A stretch of DNA of 64,000 nt from Saccharothrix tamanrassetensis (lineage in GTDB: Bacteria > Actinomycetota > Actinomycetes > Mycobacteriales > Pseudonocardiaceae), in the NCBI RefSeq assembly GCF_014203665.1, contig NZ_JACHJN010000009.1, forward strand, positions 186,001 to 250,000, written 5' to 3'. Positions 44,076 through 53,279 of the stretch are shown here, one piece after another. A program made the position numbers and the translations under genes. The stretch's first letter is position 1; every line of letters starts with the position of its first letter. The notes under the pieces were generated by a model. It saw nothing but the letters and a program-made list of their open reading frames with translations, was not told the DNA's origin and ran no database searches.

Positions 44076-47000
44076 TTGTTCAGCAGTAGTGCTGTCGCGC
44101 GCCCGAAAACGGGCGTTCGGCTCGTCAGAGCGGTGACGGCGGGTGCGCTCGCGCTCGTCGTCACCCTCGGCGGCCACACCGCGTGGGCGCAGGACGGCGA
44201 ACCGCCGCCGGCCACGGAAAGCGCGGTCCCCACCGAAACGCCCACCGGCACGCCGGAGCCGACGCCCACGGAAGCGCCGTCGGAAACCCCAGTGGAAATG
44301 CCGGTGGAAAACCCGACAAGTACTCCGACGGAAGCCCCGCCGGAAACACCGGTCGAAACCCCGTCCGCAACGCCGACCGAGACGCCGGCGACGACCCCCG
44401 AGCCCGTTGACCGGATCCCGGCTGACAAGCAGGCCGAGATCCTCCGGGAGGAGGTCGACGCGCAGGCGCCGCCGCGGGTCGCGGACCTGCGGGTGACGGC
44501 GTCGTTCGACCGCGACGTCTACCCGGTCGACAGCGACATCGCCATCCGCGTCACCGTGGCGAACGTCGGTCCGGTGCCCGCGACCGACGTCCGGCTCCGC
44601 GACATGACCAACCTCTCCCTGAAGTCCGGCCAGACGGACCTGCGCCGCGTGCCCGGTCCCGCGATCGGTCCCGGCGAGCACCGCACCTACGACCTGGTCG
44701 CCCGGCAGGACCACTTCGGCGGCCACGACCCGCACGAGGTGTACTTCGAGGTCACCGCCGTGCAGGGCGCACAGGACTGGCTCGACACCGACCCGACCCC
44801 CGACGACAACCGGGCCCGGATCACCGCCCGCGTCCCGCGCGAGTTCGGCTCGGTGAACGCGGTGGTCTTCGACGACGCCAACGGCAACGGCCGGTTGGAC
44901 GACGGCGAAGGGCAGGGCGGTCTCTTCTTCAACGCCGACGGCGGATCGGTGTCCAAGCGGCTCAGCGGCGCGACCTCGCCGACCGGGGCCGTCGAGTTCG
45001 CCAAGGTGACGACCGGTCACTACCGGCTCAGCATCAGTTCGCCCGGCCCGGTGTCGAAGGTGCCCGCGCGGGGCACCAGCGAGTTCGACGTCGTGGCGGG
45101 GCAGACCACCACGGTGCTGGTGCCGCTGGTGGCGCCCGTGTCCGGGGTGCTGGTGCCGACCGTCGAGTTCCTGAACGACCCGTTCGTGAACGCCGGCGAC
45201 CAGGTGCAGGTCAAGGTCACGCTCAAGAACACCGGGTCCGTGCCGCTCGACGGCGTGGTCGCGGTGTGCAACCGGAACAGCGGCGTGCCCGGTCTGTCGG
45301 GCACCGGCCCGGGGTGGGCGGCGTTGCACCCGGACGGCCCGGGCATCGCGCTGGCCGCCGGGGAGACCAGGTCGCTGGTCGTCACCGACGTCGTCCCGCA
45401 GGAGGCGTTCGACCACGGCAGCCTCTACGTGGGCTGCGACTTCGGCAACGACGGCCGCAACTCCGTCGGCTACCGGGGTTCCTCGGACTTCGCGGCCGTC
45501 GACGGCCGGTACGGCAGCGTCACGGGCACCCTCCTGTTCGACGACGGCACCGGTGAGCGTCCGCTGGCCGGCCGGCGCATCGTCGCGCTCGACCAGCGCA
45601 CCGGCGTGTCGGCGGCCGAGGCGACCACCGACGACAACGGCGCGTGGCGGATCGACCGGGTGGTCGCGGGCCGCACGAAGTTCGTGGTGCCCGGCGAGTT
45701 CAAGCCGAGGGAAGGCGCCGAACTCGCGGCCGACGTCGTCGCGCGCCAGACCACGTCGGCGACGTTCCGGCTCGTGCCCGGCCCGCGGTGGGACGTGCCC
45801 GCGTACTCGCCGAAGATCGAGGTGACCGCGTCCTTCGACAAGGCCGCCTACGACGTCCGCGACGTGGTCACGGCCCGCTTCAAGATCGTCAACAACGGCA
45901 CCGGCGGGCCGTACCCGGTGCGCTTCAGCGAGGACTACTCCGCCACCACCCTCCTCTACGAGAGGGGGCAGTGGGGCCCGCTGTCCGCGTCCTACCCGAA
46001 CAACGGCGTTGAGCTGTGGCCCGGCCAGGTGCACGAGGTCACGGTCACCGGGACGATCCGCCCGTGGTCGACGACCGACACGGTCCGGCTGAAGGGTTCG
46101 TTCGGATTCCCCTACCCCGGTCAGCCCGACCCGTCCGGCTTCGACCTGTCGGCCAAGGTCCTCTTCCGGACCGGTGACGCCGATGTCCTCGTCTACGGCG
46201 ACGCCAACGACAACGGCTCGTTCGACCAGGGCGAGGGCCTGCCGGGCATCGGGCTGTACTTCAACGGCGGCCTGCCGAGCCGGTCGTCCGAGGGCCGCAC
46301 CGACGGCGCCGGCCGGTTCCGCCTGGTGGACGCCGCCGCCGGCGTCCACCAGGCGTCCGTGAGGACCGACGACACGGGTTGGGCCAGGCCGCTCGACTAC
46401 TACGGCAAGTTCGTCGTCGAGGCGGAGCAGACCACGCCGGTGGAGCTGCGCCTGGTGCGCCCGCTGTCGAACACGCTGCACGCGACGGTGGAGTTCGACC
46501 GGGAGTCCTACGACAAGGACGAGCAGCTGGGCGTGCGGATCACGCTCGCCAACAACGGCCCCGAGCTGCTGGTGAAGATGTTCTGCGCCGGCGACTTGCC
46601 CGCACCGGACACCGGTCCGGAGTGGGGACCGTTCGCCCACGACGGCCCCGGCGTGGTGCTGAAGGCCGGTGAGACGCGCGAGTTCCACGTGGTCGACACG
46701 ATCCCCGGCTACGCGGCCGACGAAGGCGTCGTGTCGCTGTCGTGCGGGTTCGGCCCCTCCAACGGCGACGGCCTGCCGTGGGCGCACGACCTGGCCAGGG
46801 TGACGGGCGTGACGACGACCGTCGACGGCCGGGTGCTGACCGGCGACAGGTACCCGTACGAGGGCGTGCCGGGCGTGAAGGTCGTGCTGCTGGACTACTT
46901 CACCGAGCGGCCCGCCGCGCAGGCGGTGGCCGACGGGTCGGGCGCGTTCACCTTCCCGGACCTGAAGACCGGCCGGTACAAGCCGGTCGTGGTGGGGCCG

Positions 47001-47312
47001 TGGCAGCTTGCCCCCCACAAGCAGAACCTGATCCGGGCGGTGCGGGGCTCGACCTACGCGCAGGACGTCCACGTGGTGCCCGGCCCGGAGGTGGCCGACC
47101 CGTGGACCGATCCGCCGGGCGACCCGGGCGCACCCGGTGACCCGAACGCACCCGGTGGCCCGGGACAGACCGCGGTCGCGGACGGCGCGAAGGCGAAGGG
47201 CGGCGAGTTGGCCGACACCGGTGCGAGCGTGATCAGCCTCGGCCTGCTGGGCGGGCTGGCGCTGGTGCTCGGGTTCGCCGTGGTGATGTCGAGCCGGCGC
47301 CACCAGGCGTGA
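44076..47312 (+). CDS. sortase-anchored surface protein with SdrD-B-like repeats
   Basis: A 1078-residue exported protein. An N-terminal signal (VRAVTAGALALVVTLGGHTAWA) is followed by a Pro/Thr/Glu stalk (ETPTGTPEPTPTEAP-like repeats, about 45-115), then alternating CARDB/DUF11-like strands (four copies of a xxVTASFDRxxYxxxD... NxG pattern) and SdrD-B-like turns with DANGNGRLDDGEG and DANDNGSFDQGEG. The end is LADTG (about 1045-1049), a hydrophobic helix and RRHQA, a class E-type sortase signal. TTG 44076 has an AGGGGGG site; the frame is open to 43995. The sortase gene is not in the window. Likely an adhesin or structural surface protein. Confidence 0.85.
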   Translation: MFSSSAVARPKTGVRLVRAVTAGALALVVTLGGHTAWAQDGEPPPATESAVPTETPTGTPEPTPTEAPSETPVEMPVENPTSTPTEAPPETPVETPSATPTETPATTPEPVDRIPADKQAEILREEVDAQAPPRVADLRVTASFDRDVYPVDSDIAIRVTVANVGPVPATDVRLRDMTNLSLKSGQTDLRRVPGPAIGPGEHRTYDLVARQDHFGGHDPHEVYFEVTAVQGAQDWLDTDPTPDDNRARITARVPREFGSVNAVVFDDANGNGRLDDGEGQGGLFFNADGGSVSKRLSGATSPTGAVEFAKVTTGHYRLSISSPGPVSKVPARGTSEFDVVAGQTTTVLVPLVAPVSGVLVPTVEFLNDPFVNAGDQVQVKVTLKNTGSVPLDGVVAVCNRNSGVPGLSGTGPGWAALHPDGPGIALAAGETRSLVVTDVVPQEAFDHGSLYVGCDFGNDGRNSVGYRGSSDFAAVDGRYGSVTGTLLFDDGTGERPLAGRRIVALDQRTGVSAAEATTDDNGAWRIDRVVAGRTKFVVPGEFKPREGAELAADVVARQTTSATFRLVPGPRWDVPAYSPKIEVTASFDKAAYDVRDVVTARFKIVNNGTGGPYPVRFSEDYSATTLLYERGQWGPLSASYPNNGVELWPGQVHEVTVTGTIRPWSTTDTVRLKGSFGFPYPGQPDPSGFDLSAKVLFRTGDADVLVYGDANDNGSFDQGEGLPGIGLYFNGGLPSRSSEGRTDGAGRFRLVDAAAGVHQASVRTDDTGWARPLDYYGKFVVEAEQTTPVELRLVRPLSNTLHATVEFDRESYDKDEQLGVRITLANNGPELLVKMFCAGDLPAPDTGPEWGPFAHDGPGVVLKAGETREFHVVDTIPGYAADEGVVSLSCGFGPSNGDGLPWAHDLARVTGVTTTVDGRVLTGDRYPYEGVPGVKVVLLDYFTERPAAQAVADGSGAFTFPDLKTGRYKPVVVGPWQLAPHKQNLIRAVRGSTYAQDVHVVPGPEVADPWTDPPGDPGAPGDPNAPGGPGQTAVADGAKAKGGELADTGASVISLGLLGGLALVLGFAVVMSSRRHQA

Positions 47313-47336
47313 GGTCTGCCCGGTAGGGCGTGGGAC

Positions 47337-47366
47337 GGGGCGTGGTGCCGGCGAGCACCACGCCCC
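47337..47366 (+). terminator. terminator of the surface-protein gene
   Basis: A 12-bp perfect stem, 47337-47348 with 47355-47366 and a 6-nt loop, 25 bp after the stop. No T-run, as is common for strong GC-rich hairpins in actinobacteria. Confidence 0.75.
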
Positions 47367-47409
47367 GCTCCGTGTCATCAGGCCCACACCGCGCGCTCGC
47401 GAACAGAGT

Positions 47410-47424
47410 GTTAGCGTCGCTAAC
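47410..47424. promoter_or_regulatory. perfect 15-bp palindrome, candidate operator
   Basis: GTTAGCGTCGCTAAC has 7-bp arms about a single central base and lies 25 bp upstream of the TauE-like gene start. The size and symmetry fit a TetR-family operator. No TetR gene is next to it in the window, so the regulator is unknown. Confidence 0.6.
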
Positions 47425-47448
47425 CAACTGGCGGACCGAGGGATCGAG

Positions 47449-48204
47449 GTGGCCGTGACGACGTGGGAGGTGGTCTTCGTCGTCCTCGCCGGGGTGTTCG
47501 CGGGCGGCATCAACACCGTGGTGGGGTCCGGCACGCTGGTGACGTTCCCGGTGCTGCTGGCCGTGGGTTTCCCGCCGGTCACCGCGAACGTGTCGAACAG
47601 CCTCGGCCTGGTGCCGGGCTCGCTCAGCGGCGCCTGGGGCTACCGCCGCGAACTCGACGGCCAAGGCCCGCGGGTCAAGCGGCTGCTGCCGGCGTCGATC
47701 CTCGGCGGTGTGGTGGGCGCGGTCCTGTTGATCACGTTGCCCGAGGACGCGTTCGCCGCGATCGTGCCCGTGCTGATCTCGATCGCCCTGGTGCTGGTGA
47801 TCGCCCAGCCCTGGCTCAACCGCAAGCTCGCCGAGCGTGAACGCCACGAGCACGGCGGCGTGGCGCTCTGGGTCGGCGTGTTCCTCGCGGGCATCTACGG
47901 CGGGTACTTCGGGGCCGCCCAGGGCGTGCTGGTCATGGGCCTGATGGGTGTCCTCATGAGCGAGCACATCCAGCGCATGAACGCCCTGAAGAACGTGCTC
48001 ACCGCGTTCGTGAACCTGGTGGCGGGCGTGCTGTTCATCTTCATCGCCGACGTGGCCTGGGACGCGGTGCTCGCGCTCGCGGTCGGCTCCGTCATCGGCG
48101 GCCAGCTCGGGGCGAAGGTCGGCCGCCGGCTCCCACCCACCGCGCTGCGCGCGGTGATCGTGTTGGTGGGAGCCGTGGCCATCGTGCAGATCCTGACCCG
48201 CTGA
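47449..48204 (+). CDS. TauE/SafE-family anion exporter
   Basis: A 251-residue membrane protein with about eight helices arranged as two repeats of the TauE/SafE domain (FAGGINTVVGSGTLVTFPVLL and the later FLAGIYGGYFGAAQGVLVMG, with the paired Gly-rich turns typical of the family). Members export sulfite, organosulfonates or related anions. GTG 47449 is used; GTG 47455 is a near alternative. A perfect palindrome lies in its leader. It is convergent with the aminotransferase gene, with only 7 bp between their stops. Confidence 0.88.
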   Translation: MAVTTWEVVFVVLAGVFAGGINTVVGSGTLVTFPVLLAVGFPPVTANVSNSLGLVPGSLSGAWGYRRELDGQGPRVKRLLPASILGGVVGAVLLITLPEDAFAAIVPVLISIALVLVIAQPWLNRKLAERERHEHGGVALWVGVFLAGIYGGYFGAAQGVLVMGLMGVLMSEHIQRMNALKNVLTAFVNLVAGVLFIFIADVAWDAVLALAVGSVIGGQLGAKVGRRLPPTALRAVIVLVGAVAIVQILTR

Positions 48205-48211
48205 GCCCCCG

Positions 48212-49279
48212 TCAGAGCCGGAACGAACGGGCCGCGGCCAGGAAGGCGTCGTTCTCCTCCGGCTCGCCGATGGTCACCCGCGCGCCGTCGCCGACGAACG
48301 CCCGGACGACCACCTTGTGCTCCAGGCAGTGCTCGTTGAACTCCGCCGTGCGCTCGCCCAGCGGCAGCCACACGAAGTTCGCCTGCGACACCGGCACCTC
48401 GTAGCCCGCGGCCTGGAGCTCACCGCGCACCCGGCCGCGTTCGGCGACGATCGCCCGGCAGCGGGTCATCAGCTCGTCCTCGGCGTCCAGCGACGCCAGG
48501 GCCGCCACCTGCGCCAGCGCGTTCACGCTGAACGGCACGTAGACCTTGCGCAACGTCTCGGCCAGCTCCGGCGAGCCCACCGCGTAGCCGACCCGCAGCC
48601 CGGCCAGGCCGTAGGCCTTGGAGAACGTCCGCAGCACCGCCACGTTGTCCCGGCCCGCCGCCCACTGCGCCTTGGCCAGCTCCACGCCGTCCGGCACGTC
48701 CGGGTCGTCGACGAACTCCTTGTAGGCCTCGTCGACGACGACCAGGGTCTCGGCGGGCACCCGCTCGATGAACCGCTCGATCTCGTCCCGGCGCAGTGCC
48801 GTTCCGGTCGGGTTGTTCGGGTTGCACACGAAGACCAGGCGCGTCTTCGGCGTGATCGCGGCCGCCATCGCGTCCAGGTCCAGGCCGTGGGCGGCGGTCA
48901 GCGGCACGCGCGTCTGGCCCGCGCCGACCACCGAGGTGATGATCGGGTAGGCCTCGAACGAGCGCCAGGCGAACACCACCTCGTCGGCCTCGGTGCAGGT
49001 CGCCTGCACCAGCTGCTGGCACAGCGTCACGGATCCACAGCCCACGGCCAGCTGCCCGGTCGGGACGCCAAGCTTGTCGCCCAGCCGCGCCACGAGGTCG
49101 GTGGCCGCGGTGTCGGGGTAGCGGTTCACGGCGGTGGCCGCGTCCGCGATCGCCCGCACCACGCTGGGCAGCGGTCCGGCGGACACCTCGTTGCTGGCCA
49201 GCTTGATCGCGCCCGGGATGTTCCTGCCGGGCACGTAACTGGGTAGCGCGGAGAGGTCTGCGCGGGTTCGCACGGTCAT
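48212..49279 (-). CDS. pat: histidinol-phosphate/aromatic aminotransferase
   Basis: A fold-type I PLP aminotransferase of 355 residues. In actinobacteria this group (Pat; M. tuberculosis HisC2/Rv3772) works on phenylalanine and similar amino acids or histidinol phosphate. Motifs: [22 protein letters not shown] for the substrate carboxylate, [10 protein letters not shown], and [16 protein letters not shown] with the Schiff-base lysine. The ATG has AAGGAGTCC upstream. The symbol is likely but the substrate is not proved; the gene lies near other homologues of the Rv3772-Rv3783 region. Confidence 0.85.
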   Translation of the reverse strand: MTVRTRADLSALPSYVPGRNIPGAIKLASNEVSAGPLPSVVRAIADAATAVNRYPDTAATDLVARLGDKLGVPTGQLAVGCGSVTLCQQLVQATCTEADEVVFAWRSFEAYPIITSVVGAGQTRVPLTAAHGLDLDAMAAAITPKTRLVFVCNPNNPTGTALRRDEIERFIERVPAETLVVVDEAYKEFVDDPDVPDGVELAKAQWAAGRDNVAVLRTFSKAYGLAGLRVGYAVGSPELAETLRKVYVPFSVNALAQVAALASLDAEDELMTRCRAIVAERGRVRGELQAAGYEVPVSQANFVWLPLGERTAEFNEHCLEHKVVVRAFVGDGARVTIGEPEENDAFLAAARSFRL

Positions 49280-49397
49280 CCGAGGACTCCTTCCGGTTCT
49301 GAGCTGGACGTTAGCCGCTCAAGACCCGGATGGGGCATACCCGCCGTCTGGTTGCTCACGTTGACTGGTGTTCACCCCCACGTGGAAGGGTTGGCCC

Positions 49398-50081
49398 ATG
49401 ACACCTACCCGCACCGAGACGCTCTCGCTCACCGACGGCCGCACCCTGCGGCTGACCGTCGCGGAGCCGGAGAACGTCGTCCGCGGCGGTCTGGTCGTGC
49501 TGCACGAGGCGCGCGGCGTGACCGACACCGTCCGGGGTCTGGTGAGCGGGCTCGCCGCCGAGGGGTGGCTGGCCGTCGCACCGCACCTCTACCACGGGGC
49601 CGAGGACGAGCCGGAGGACGCGGCGGAACGGGTCAGCGAGCTGTCCGGCGAGTCCGTGCTGGCCGACACCGACGTGGCGTTCGTCTGGTTGGGGCAACGC
49701 GGCGTGAGCGCGGACCGACTCGGCGTGATGGGTTTCGACCTGGGCGGATCGGTCGCGATGGTGGTTGCGGGAAGCCGAAGCATCGGCGCGGCGGTCACCG
49801 TGGGTGGCGGCGGCATCCTGGAGCCGCTGTCCGACGGGCTCCCGTCGCTGGTGGAGGTGGCGGAGGAGCTGGCGTGCCCCTGGTTGGGGCTCTACGGCGA
49901 CGACGACGAGAAGATCCCGTTCAGCGACGTGGAGAAGCTCCGCGACGCGGCGGCCGACGCCCCGGTGGCGACCGACGTGGTGCGGTTCGAGCACACCAGC
50001 CACCGGTTCGACACCAGGCCGGAGGCCAGTGCCGAGGCGTGGCAGCGGGCGTTGAACTGGTTCGACTCGCACCTGCGGTAG
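49398..50081 (+). CDS. dienelactone hydrolase-like alpha/beta hydrolase
   Basis: A 227-residue hydrolase of the DLH family. Family features are VVLHEARGVTDTVRGLVSGL, LAVAPHLYHGAED and the late GDDDEKIPF and HTSHRFD (Asp and His of the triad). The nucleophile elbow, normally GFCxGG, reads GFDLGGS with D114 in place of Cys. It therefore either uses Asp or has lost activity. ATG 49398 with GGAAGGG upstream. The gene starts about 120 bp from the divergent aminotransferase gene and precedes the type VII cassette. Confidence 0.8.
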   Translation: MTPTRTETLSLTDGRTLRLTVAEPENVVRGGLVVLHEARGVTDTVRGLVSGLAAEGWLAVAPHLYHGAEDEPEDAAERVSELSGESVLADTDVAFVWLGQRGVSADRLGVMGFDLGGSVAMVVAGSRSIGAAVTVGGGGILEPLSDGLPSLVEVAEELACPWLGLYGDDDEKIPFSDVEKLRDAAADAPVATDVVRFEHTSHRFDTRPEASAEAWQRALNWFDSHLR

Positions 50082-50226
50082 AACTCCGCCCGAGGGTCTT
50101 CACGGCGGCTTGGAACCGGACCGGCTTCCCGGTACATCTAAGGGGAGTGTCCGGAACGCCGATGCGAACGCTGCTGGGTAACGCGCGGCGCGGCTGCGGC
50201 GAAGACCGCAGTGCAGGGGGTAACTG

Positions 50227-50994
50227 ATGAGCGACGGCAACACCGTTCCACTGACACAGCCCGCGCCGGTCGCACCGCAACCGGTGCCGGTTCCGGCTGT
50301 CGACAGCTCGACCACGCAGGTGATCACACCGGACGTGCTGGCGGGCCTGGTGCCGTCAGGAGCCCCGGTCGTGCCCGTTCCACCGGCCGTGGACGCGGTG
50401 ACCGCCGGTGCCGTGAACCCTGGTGCCGCGCACCCCGGTGTCGCCGGTCCCGGAGTCGTCGATCCCGGTGTCGCCGGCCCCGGCGGGGCGGGCACCGGTG
50501 TGGTCGACGCGGCTCCGGCCGCGCCCGACCCGACGTCCACGCAGGTGGTCACGCCCGAGGCCGGGGTGGTGGCGGGGACGCCGAACTTCGCCAGCGTCGC
50601 GCAGGCCGACCTGCAGAAGGCGACCACCGCGCTGGGCGCGGTGGACAAGCAGAACGTCCAGCTCGACCTGGACAAGCAGGCCGTGCGGGACCTGGTGCGG
50701 ATCATCTCGCAGGCCCGTGACCTGGTCGACAACGTGCGCGACCGGGCGGTCAACAACCTCGACGTGGAACTGCAGTTCGGCAACAACTGGGTCGGCGAGG
50801 CGATCGGCCGGCGGCTGCGCGAGGTGGCCGTGGGCAACGACGCGTCGGCGGTCAGCGTGATCGGCGACTTCATGCAGGTGCTGTTGGAGGTCGAGGAGAC
50901 CATCCGCGAGGCGGCGCGCAACCTCGAAGAGGCCGACGACGACGCGGCGGACACCTTCAGCTCGGCTGGTGTGGGAGAGGTCAAGGGCCCGTGA
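50227..50994 (+). CDS. WXG100/PE-like type VII secretion substrate
   Basis: A 255-residue protein with a long Pro/Val/Gly N-terminus (PGVAGPGVVDPGVAGPGG-like repeats) followed by a helical hairpin (about 120-245). The hairpin carries FGNNWVGEAIGRRLREVAV, resembling the WxG turn of ESX substrates, and DFMQVLLEVEETIREAARNL as its second helix. The stop overlaps the next gene's GTG (GTGA). The next gene encodes a PPE-like protein and the third EspG, so it is probably the partner that forms a secreted heterodimer (inferred). Confidence 0.75.
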   Translation: MSDGNTVPLTQPAPVAPQPVPVPAVDSSTTQVITPDVLAGLVPSGAPVVPVPPAVDAVTAGAVNPGAAHPGVAGPGVVDPGVAGPGGAGTGVVDAAPAAPDPTSTQVVTPEAGVVAGTPNFASVAQADLQKATTALGAVDKQNVQLDLDKQAVRDLVRIISQARDLVDNVRDRAVNNLDVELQFGNNWVGEAIGRRLREVAVGNDASAVSVIGDFMQVLLEVEETIREAARNLEEADDDAADTFSSAGVGEVKGP

Positions 50995-52400
50995 GCGACA
51001 ACAGGTACGGCGGCCAGGGGCAGGGCGGCCAAGGCCAGTACGGCGGTCAAGGCGGCCAGTACGGCAACCAGGGCGGCGGTCAGCACGGTGGCCAGGGTCA
51101 TGGTGGCGGCCACGGCGGTGGTCAGGGCGGTGGTCAGGGCGGCCACGGCAGTGAGCCGCCGCCCAGCGACCTGGGGCAGAAGGTCGACTGGATGGCGTTC
51201 TCCCACCAGGCCCTCTACGACATGGTGCACACCGGCGTCGACCTGAAGGCCGCCGGCTCAGCGCAGGCCGACTGGGCCGCCGTGGGCAAGGCGCTCGGCG
51301 AGGTGCAGGAGCTGCTGGCCAAGGCGATCAAGCAGTCCCAGCAGGCGTGGGCGGGCGAGACCGCGGACCTGGCGCGGGAAGCGCTGGAGTCGGTGGAGAA
51401 GTGGGCGCTCAACACCAGCGACCACGCCGACAACGTGGCCAAGTGCATCGGCGACGAGATCCAGCACGTGCAGACCGCGCGCGAGATGATGCCCGCGCCG
51501 ACCCCCGCGCCGCAGGTCGTCGAACCGGTCGGGGCGGGCGGTGGCGGTGCCGCTCCGGTGGTCACCCAGACGCAGCCCGAGGCCCGCGCGCCGCGCGTCG
51601 GGTCGCAGCGGCTGATGGCCGACGGCGTCTACGAGCCGGTGCCGGTGGACGGCCTGCGCGCGGCGCCGAACCCGACCCCGACGTCGCCGACCAGCCCGTT
51701 CACCGGCCTGGAATCGGTGTCCGCCCCGGTGGTCGACTCGGTGCTGACCGCCGACGCCACGCACCGGCAGGCGGCCGAGGTGATGGCGATGTTCCAGCAG
51801 AACTCCTACGCCGTCGACCGGACCGTGCCGTCGTTCAGCCCGCCGACCAACCCGGTCGCGCCGACGCCGCCGCCCGTCGTGGTGCTGCCCCGCGGCCCGG
51901 TCACGCCCCCGTCCACCGGTGGCGACGGCGGTCCGGTCGTGGTGAACAACAACCCGAACCAGCCCGTCGACCGCGGTGAGCGAGGCGAGCGTGAGCGAGG
52001 CGGTGGCACGAACCCGCAGCAGGGCCGCGGCGGTGCCGGCGGCGGAGGCGGCGGCTTCGCGGGCGGACGTGGCGGGAGGCCGGTGCCGATCGGCGCGTCC
52101 GGTGGCGGTGGTGGCGGCGGTGGTCCGGCTCCGCTGGGCAGCCCCGGCTCGATGAGCGGCGTCGAGCCCGGTGCCCGTTCCGCGGCCGGCGCCAACCCCG
52201 GCAGCGTGACCAGCACGTTCCAGTCGCCGAAGTCGGTGACGCCGCAGTCCGGCATGATCGGGGCCGCCCCGATGGCCGCCCCGCCGCCCGTGGGCGCCAC
52301 CGGCGGCGCGAACGAGCGCAACCGGCCCGGGTACCTGGAGGACGACGAGAACGTGTTCGGCGTGGACCGCAAGGCTGCCCCACCGGTGATCGGCCTGTGA
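50991..52400 (+). CDS. PPE-like type VII secretion protein with Gly/Gln-rich N-terminus
   Basis: A 469-residue protein. Residues 1-55 are Gly/Gln-rich low complexity (GGQGGQYGNQGGGQHGG-like). The helical PPE/WXG-type domain (about 60-165) includes VDWMAFSHQALYDMV, ADWAAVGKALGEV, and the WxG turn QQAWAGETADLAREAL. The remainder is disordered and Pro/Gly-rich with glycine runs. The protein is unusual because the extension precedes the PPE-like domain, whereas mycobacterial PPE proteins start with it. GTG overlaps the previous stop, and its stop overlaps espG. Export through an ESX system located elsewhere is inferred. Confidence 0.8.
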   Translation: MSDNRYGGQGQGGQGQYGGQGGQYGNQGGGQHGGQGHGGGHGGGQGGGQGGHGSEPPPSDLGQKVDWMAFSHQALYDMVHTGVDLKAAGSAQADWAAVGKALGEVQELLAKAIKQSQQAWAGETADLAREALESVEKWALNTSDHADNVAKCIGDEIQHVQTAREMMPAPTPAPQVVEPVGAGGGGAAPVVTQTQPEARAPRVGSQRLMADGVYEPVPVDGLRAAPNPTPTSPTSPFTGLESVSAPVVDSVLTADATHRQAAEVMAMFQQNSYAVDRTVPSFSPPTNPVAPTPPPVVVLPRGPVTPPSTGGDGGPVVVNNNPNQPVDRGERGERERGGGTNPQQGRGGAGGGGGGFAGGRGGRPVPIGASGGGGGGGGPAPLGSPGSMSGVEPGARSAAGANPGSVTSTFQSPKSVTPQSGMIGAAPMAAPPPVGATGGANERNRPGYLEDDENVFGVDRKAAPPVIGL

Positions 52401-53161
52401 CCGAGCGCGTCTTCCGGCTCAGCGCCGTGGAGTTCTTCCTGCTCTGGCAGGCGGTCCACCGCGACGCCCACCCGGTCCCGCTCGGCACCCGGCACTACGG
52501 ACACACCCAGCAGGAGCGGGCGCGGCTGGTCGAGACCGCGTCCCGCGACCTGTTCGCCCGCGGCCTGGGCACCGTGCAGCGACCCGACGAGGAGCTGTAC
52601 GGCGTCCTGCGCGGTCTGGCCGAGTTCGAGGTCGGGCTGGAGGTCGTGTTCACCCGCAACGGCGAGCAGGCCCGCGGCCTGGCCACCGCCGCGTGGCACG
52701 GCGCGTTCGCGGGCCGGGTCGGCGAACAGGTCCAGGTGACCGGCTTCCGCCCGACCGCGCTCGCCGGCCGGACCGTGTCGACCCTGCCGCCCGCGCCACC
52801 CGGCAACGGCCGTTCGGTGAACGTGCGGTGGGACGACTACCTGGCGGCGGGCGCGGCGGGCGTCGCCGACGGCTCCGAGGGCTTCCTCGACGTGCTGCGC
52901 GGGGTCGGCCTGCGGGAACCCGAGGCGAACACCCTGATGCGCGCCGTGACGACCCGCAGCGGCGGTGGCCAGGTGGGCGTCATCGCCCGCAACCGGGCCG
53001 GCTACCTGCACCCGACCGGCGCGGCGATCTCGTGGCTGGACACGGCCGACGGCCGGTACCTCGTGCGGCGCAACGGGTCGTGGCTGGTGGTCGCGCCGAC
53101 CGACGCGCAGCGGCTCACGTCCGCCGTGGAGGAGATGCTGGCCGGAGCCGGCCGCAACTAG
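52397..53161 (+). CDS. EspG-family ESX chaperone
   Basis: A 254-residue cytoplasmic chaperone of the EspG fold, which binds the helical tip of PPE proteins and delivers them to a type VII secretion system. The N-terminal strand FRLSAVEFFLLWQAVHRD and the central LATAAWHGAFAGRVGEQV fit the family, along with the C-terminal RYLVRRNGSWLVVAPTDAQ sheet. GTG overlaps the PPE-like stop by 4 nt. No EccC or MycP gene is in the window, so this is a satellite cassette of a secretion system encoded elsewhere. Confidence 0.88.
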   Translation: MTERVFRLSAVEFFLLWQAVHRDAHPVPLGTRHYGHTQQERARLVETASRDLFARGLGTVQRPDEELYGVLRGLAEFEVGLEVVFTRNGEQARGLATAAWHGAFAGRVGEQVQVTGFRPTALAGRTVSTLPPAPPGNGRSVNVRWDDYLAAGAAGVADGSEGFLDVLRGVGLREPEANTLMRAVTTRSGGGQVGVIARNRAGYLHPTGAAISWLDTADGRYLVRRNGSWLVVAPTDAQRLTSAVEEMLAGAGRN

Positions 53162-53279
53162 GCCCTCCGCGCGGCCGGTCGTGCCTTCGGCCCTGTGGTG
53201 GCCGCCGACGGCCGCAACCCGTGCGACGTGTGGCCGGCGACTGTGGTTCCGCGCGCTCCGATGAGCTAGGAACTGGGGT

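Noticed and set aside
43974-47582. 1200-codon minus-strand frame
   Set aside because: Runs opposite the surface-protein gene, whose signal peptide and sortase motif are clear.
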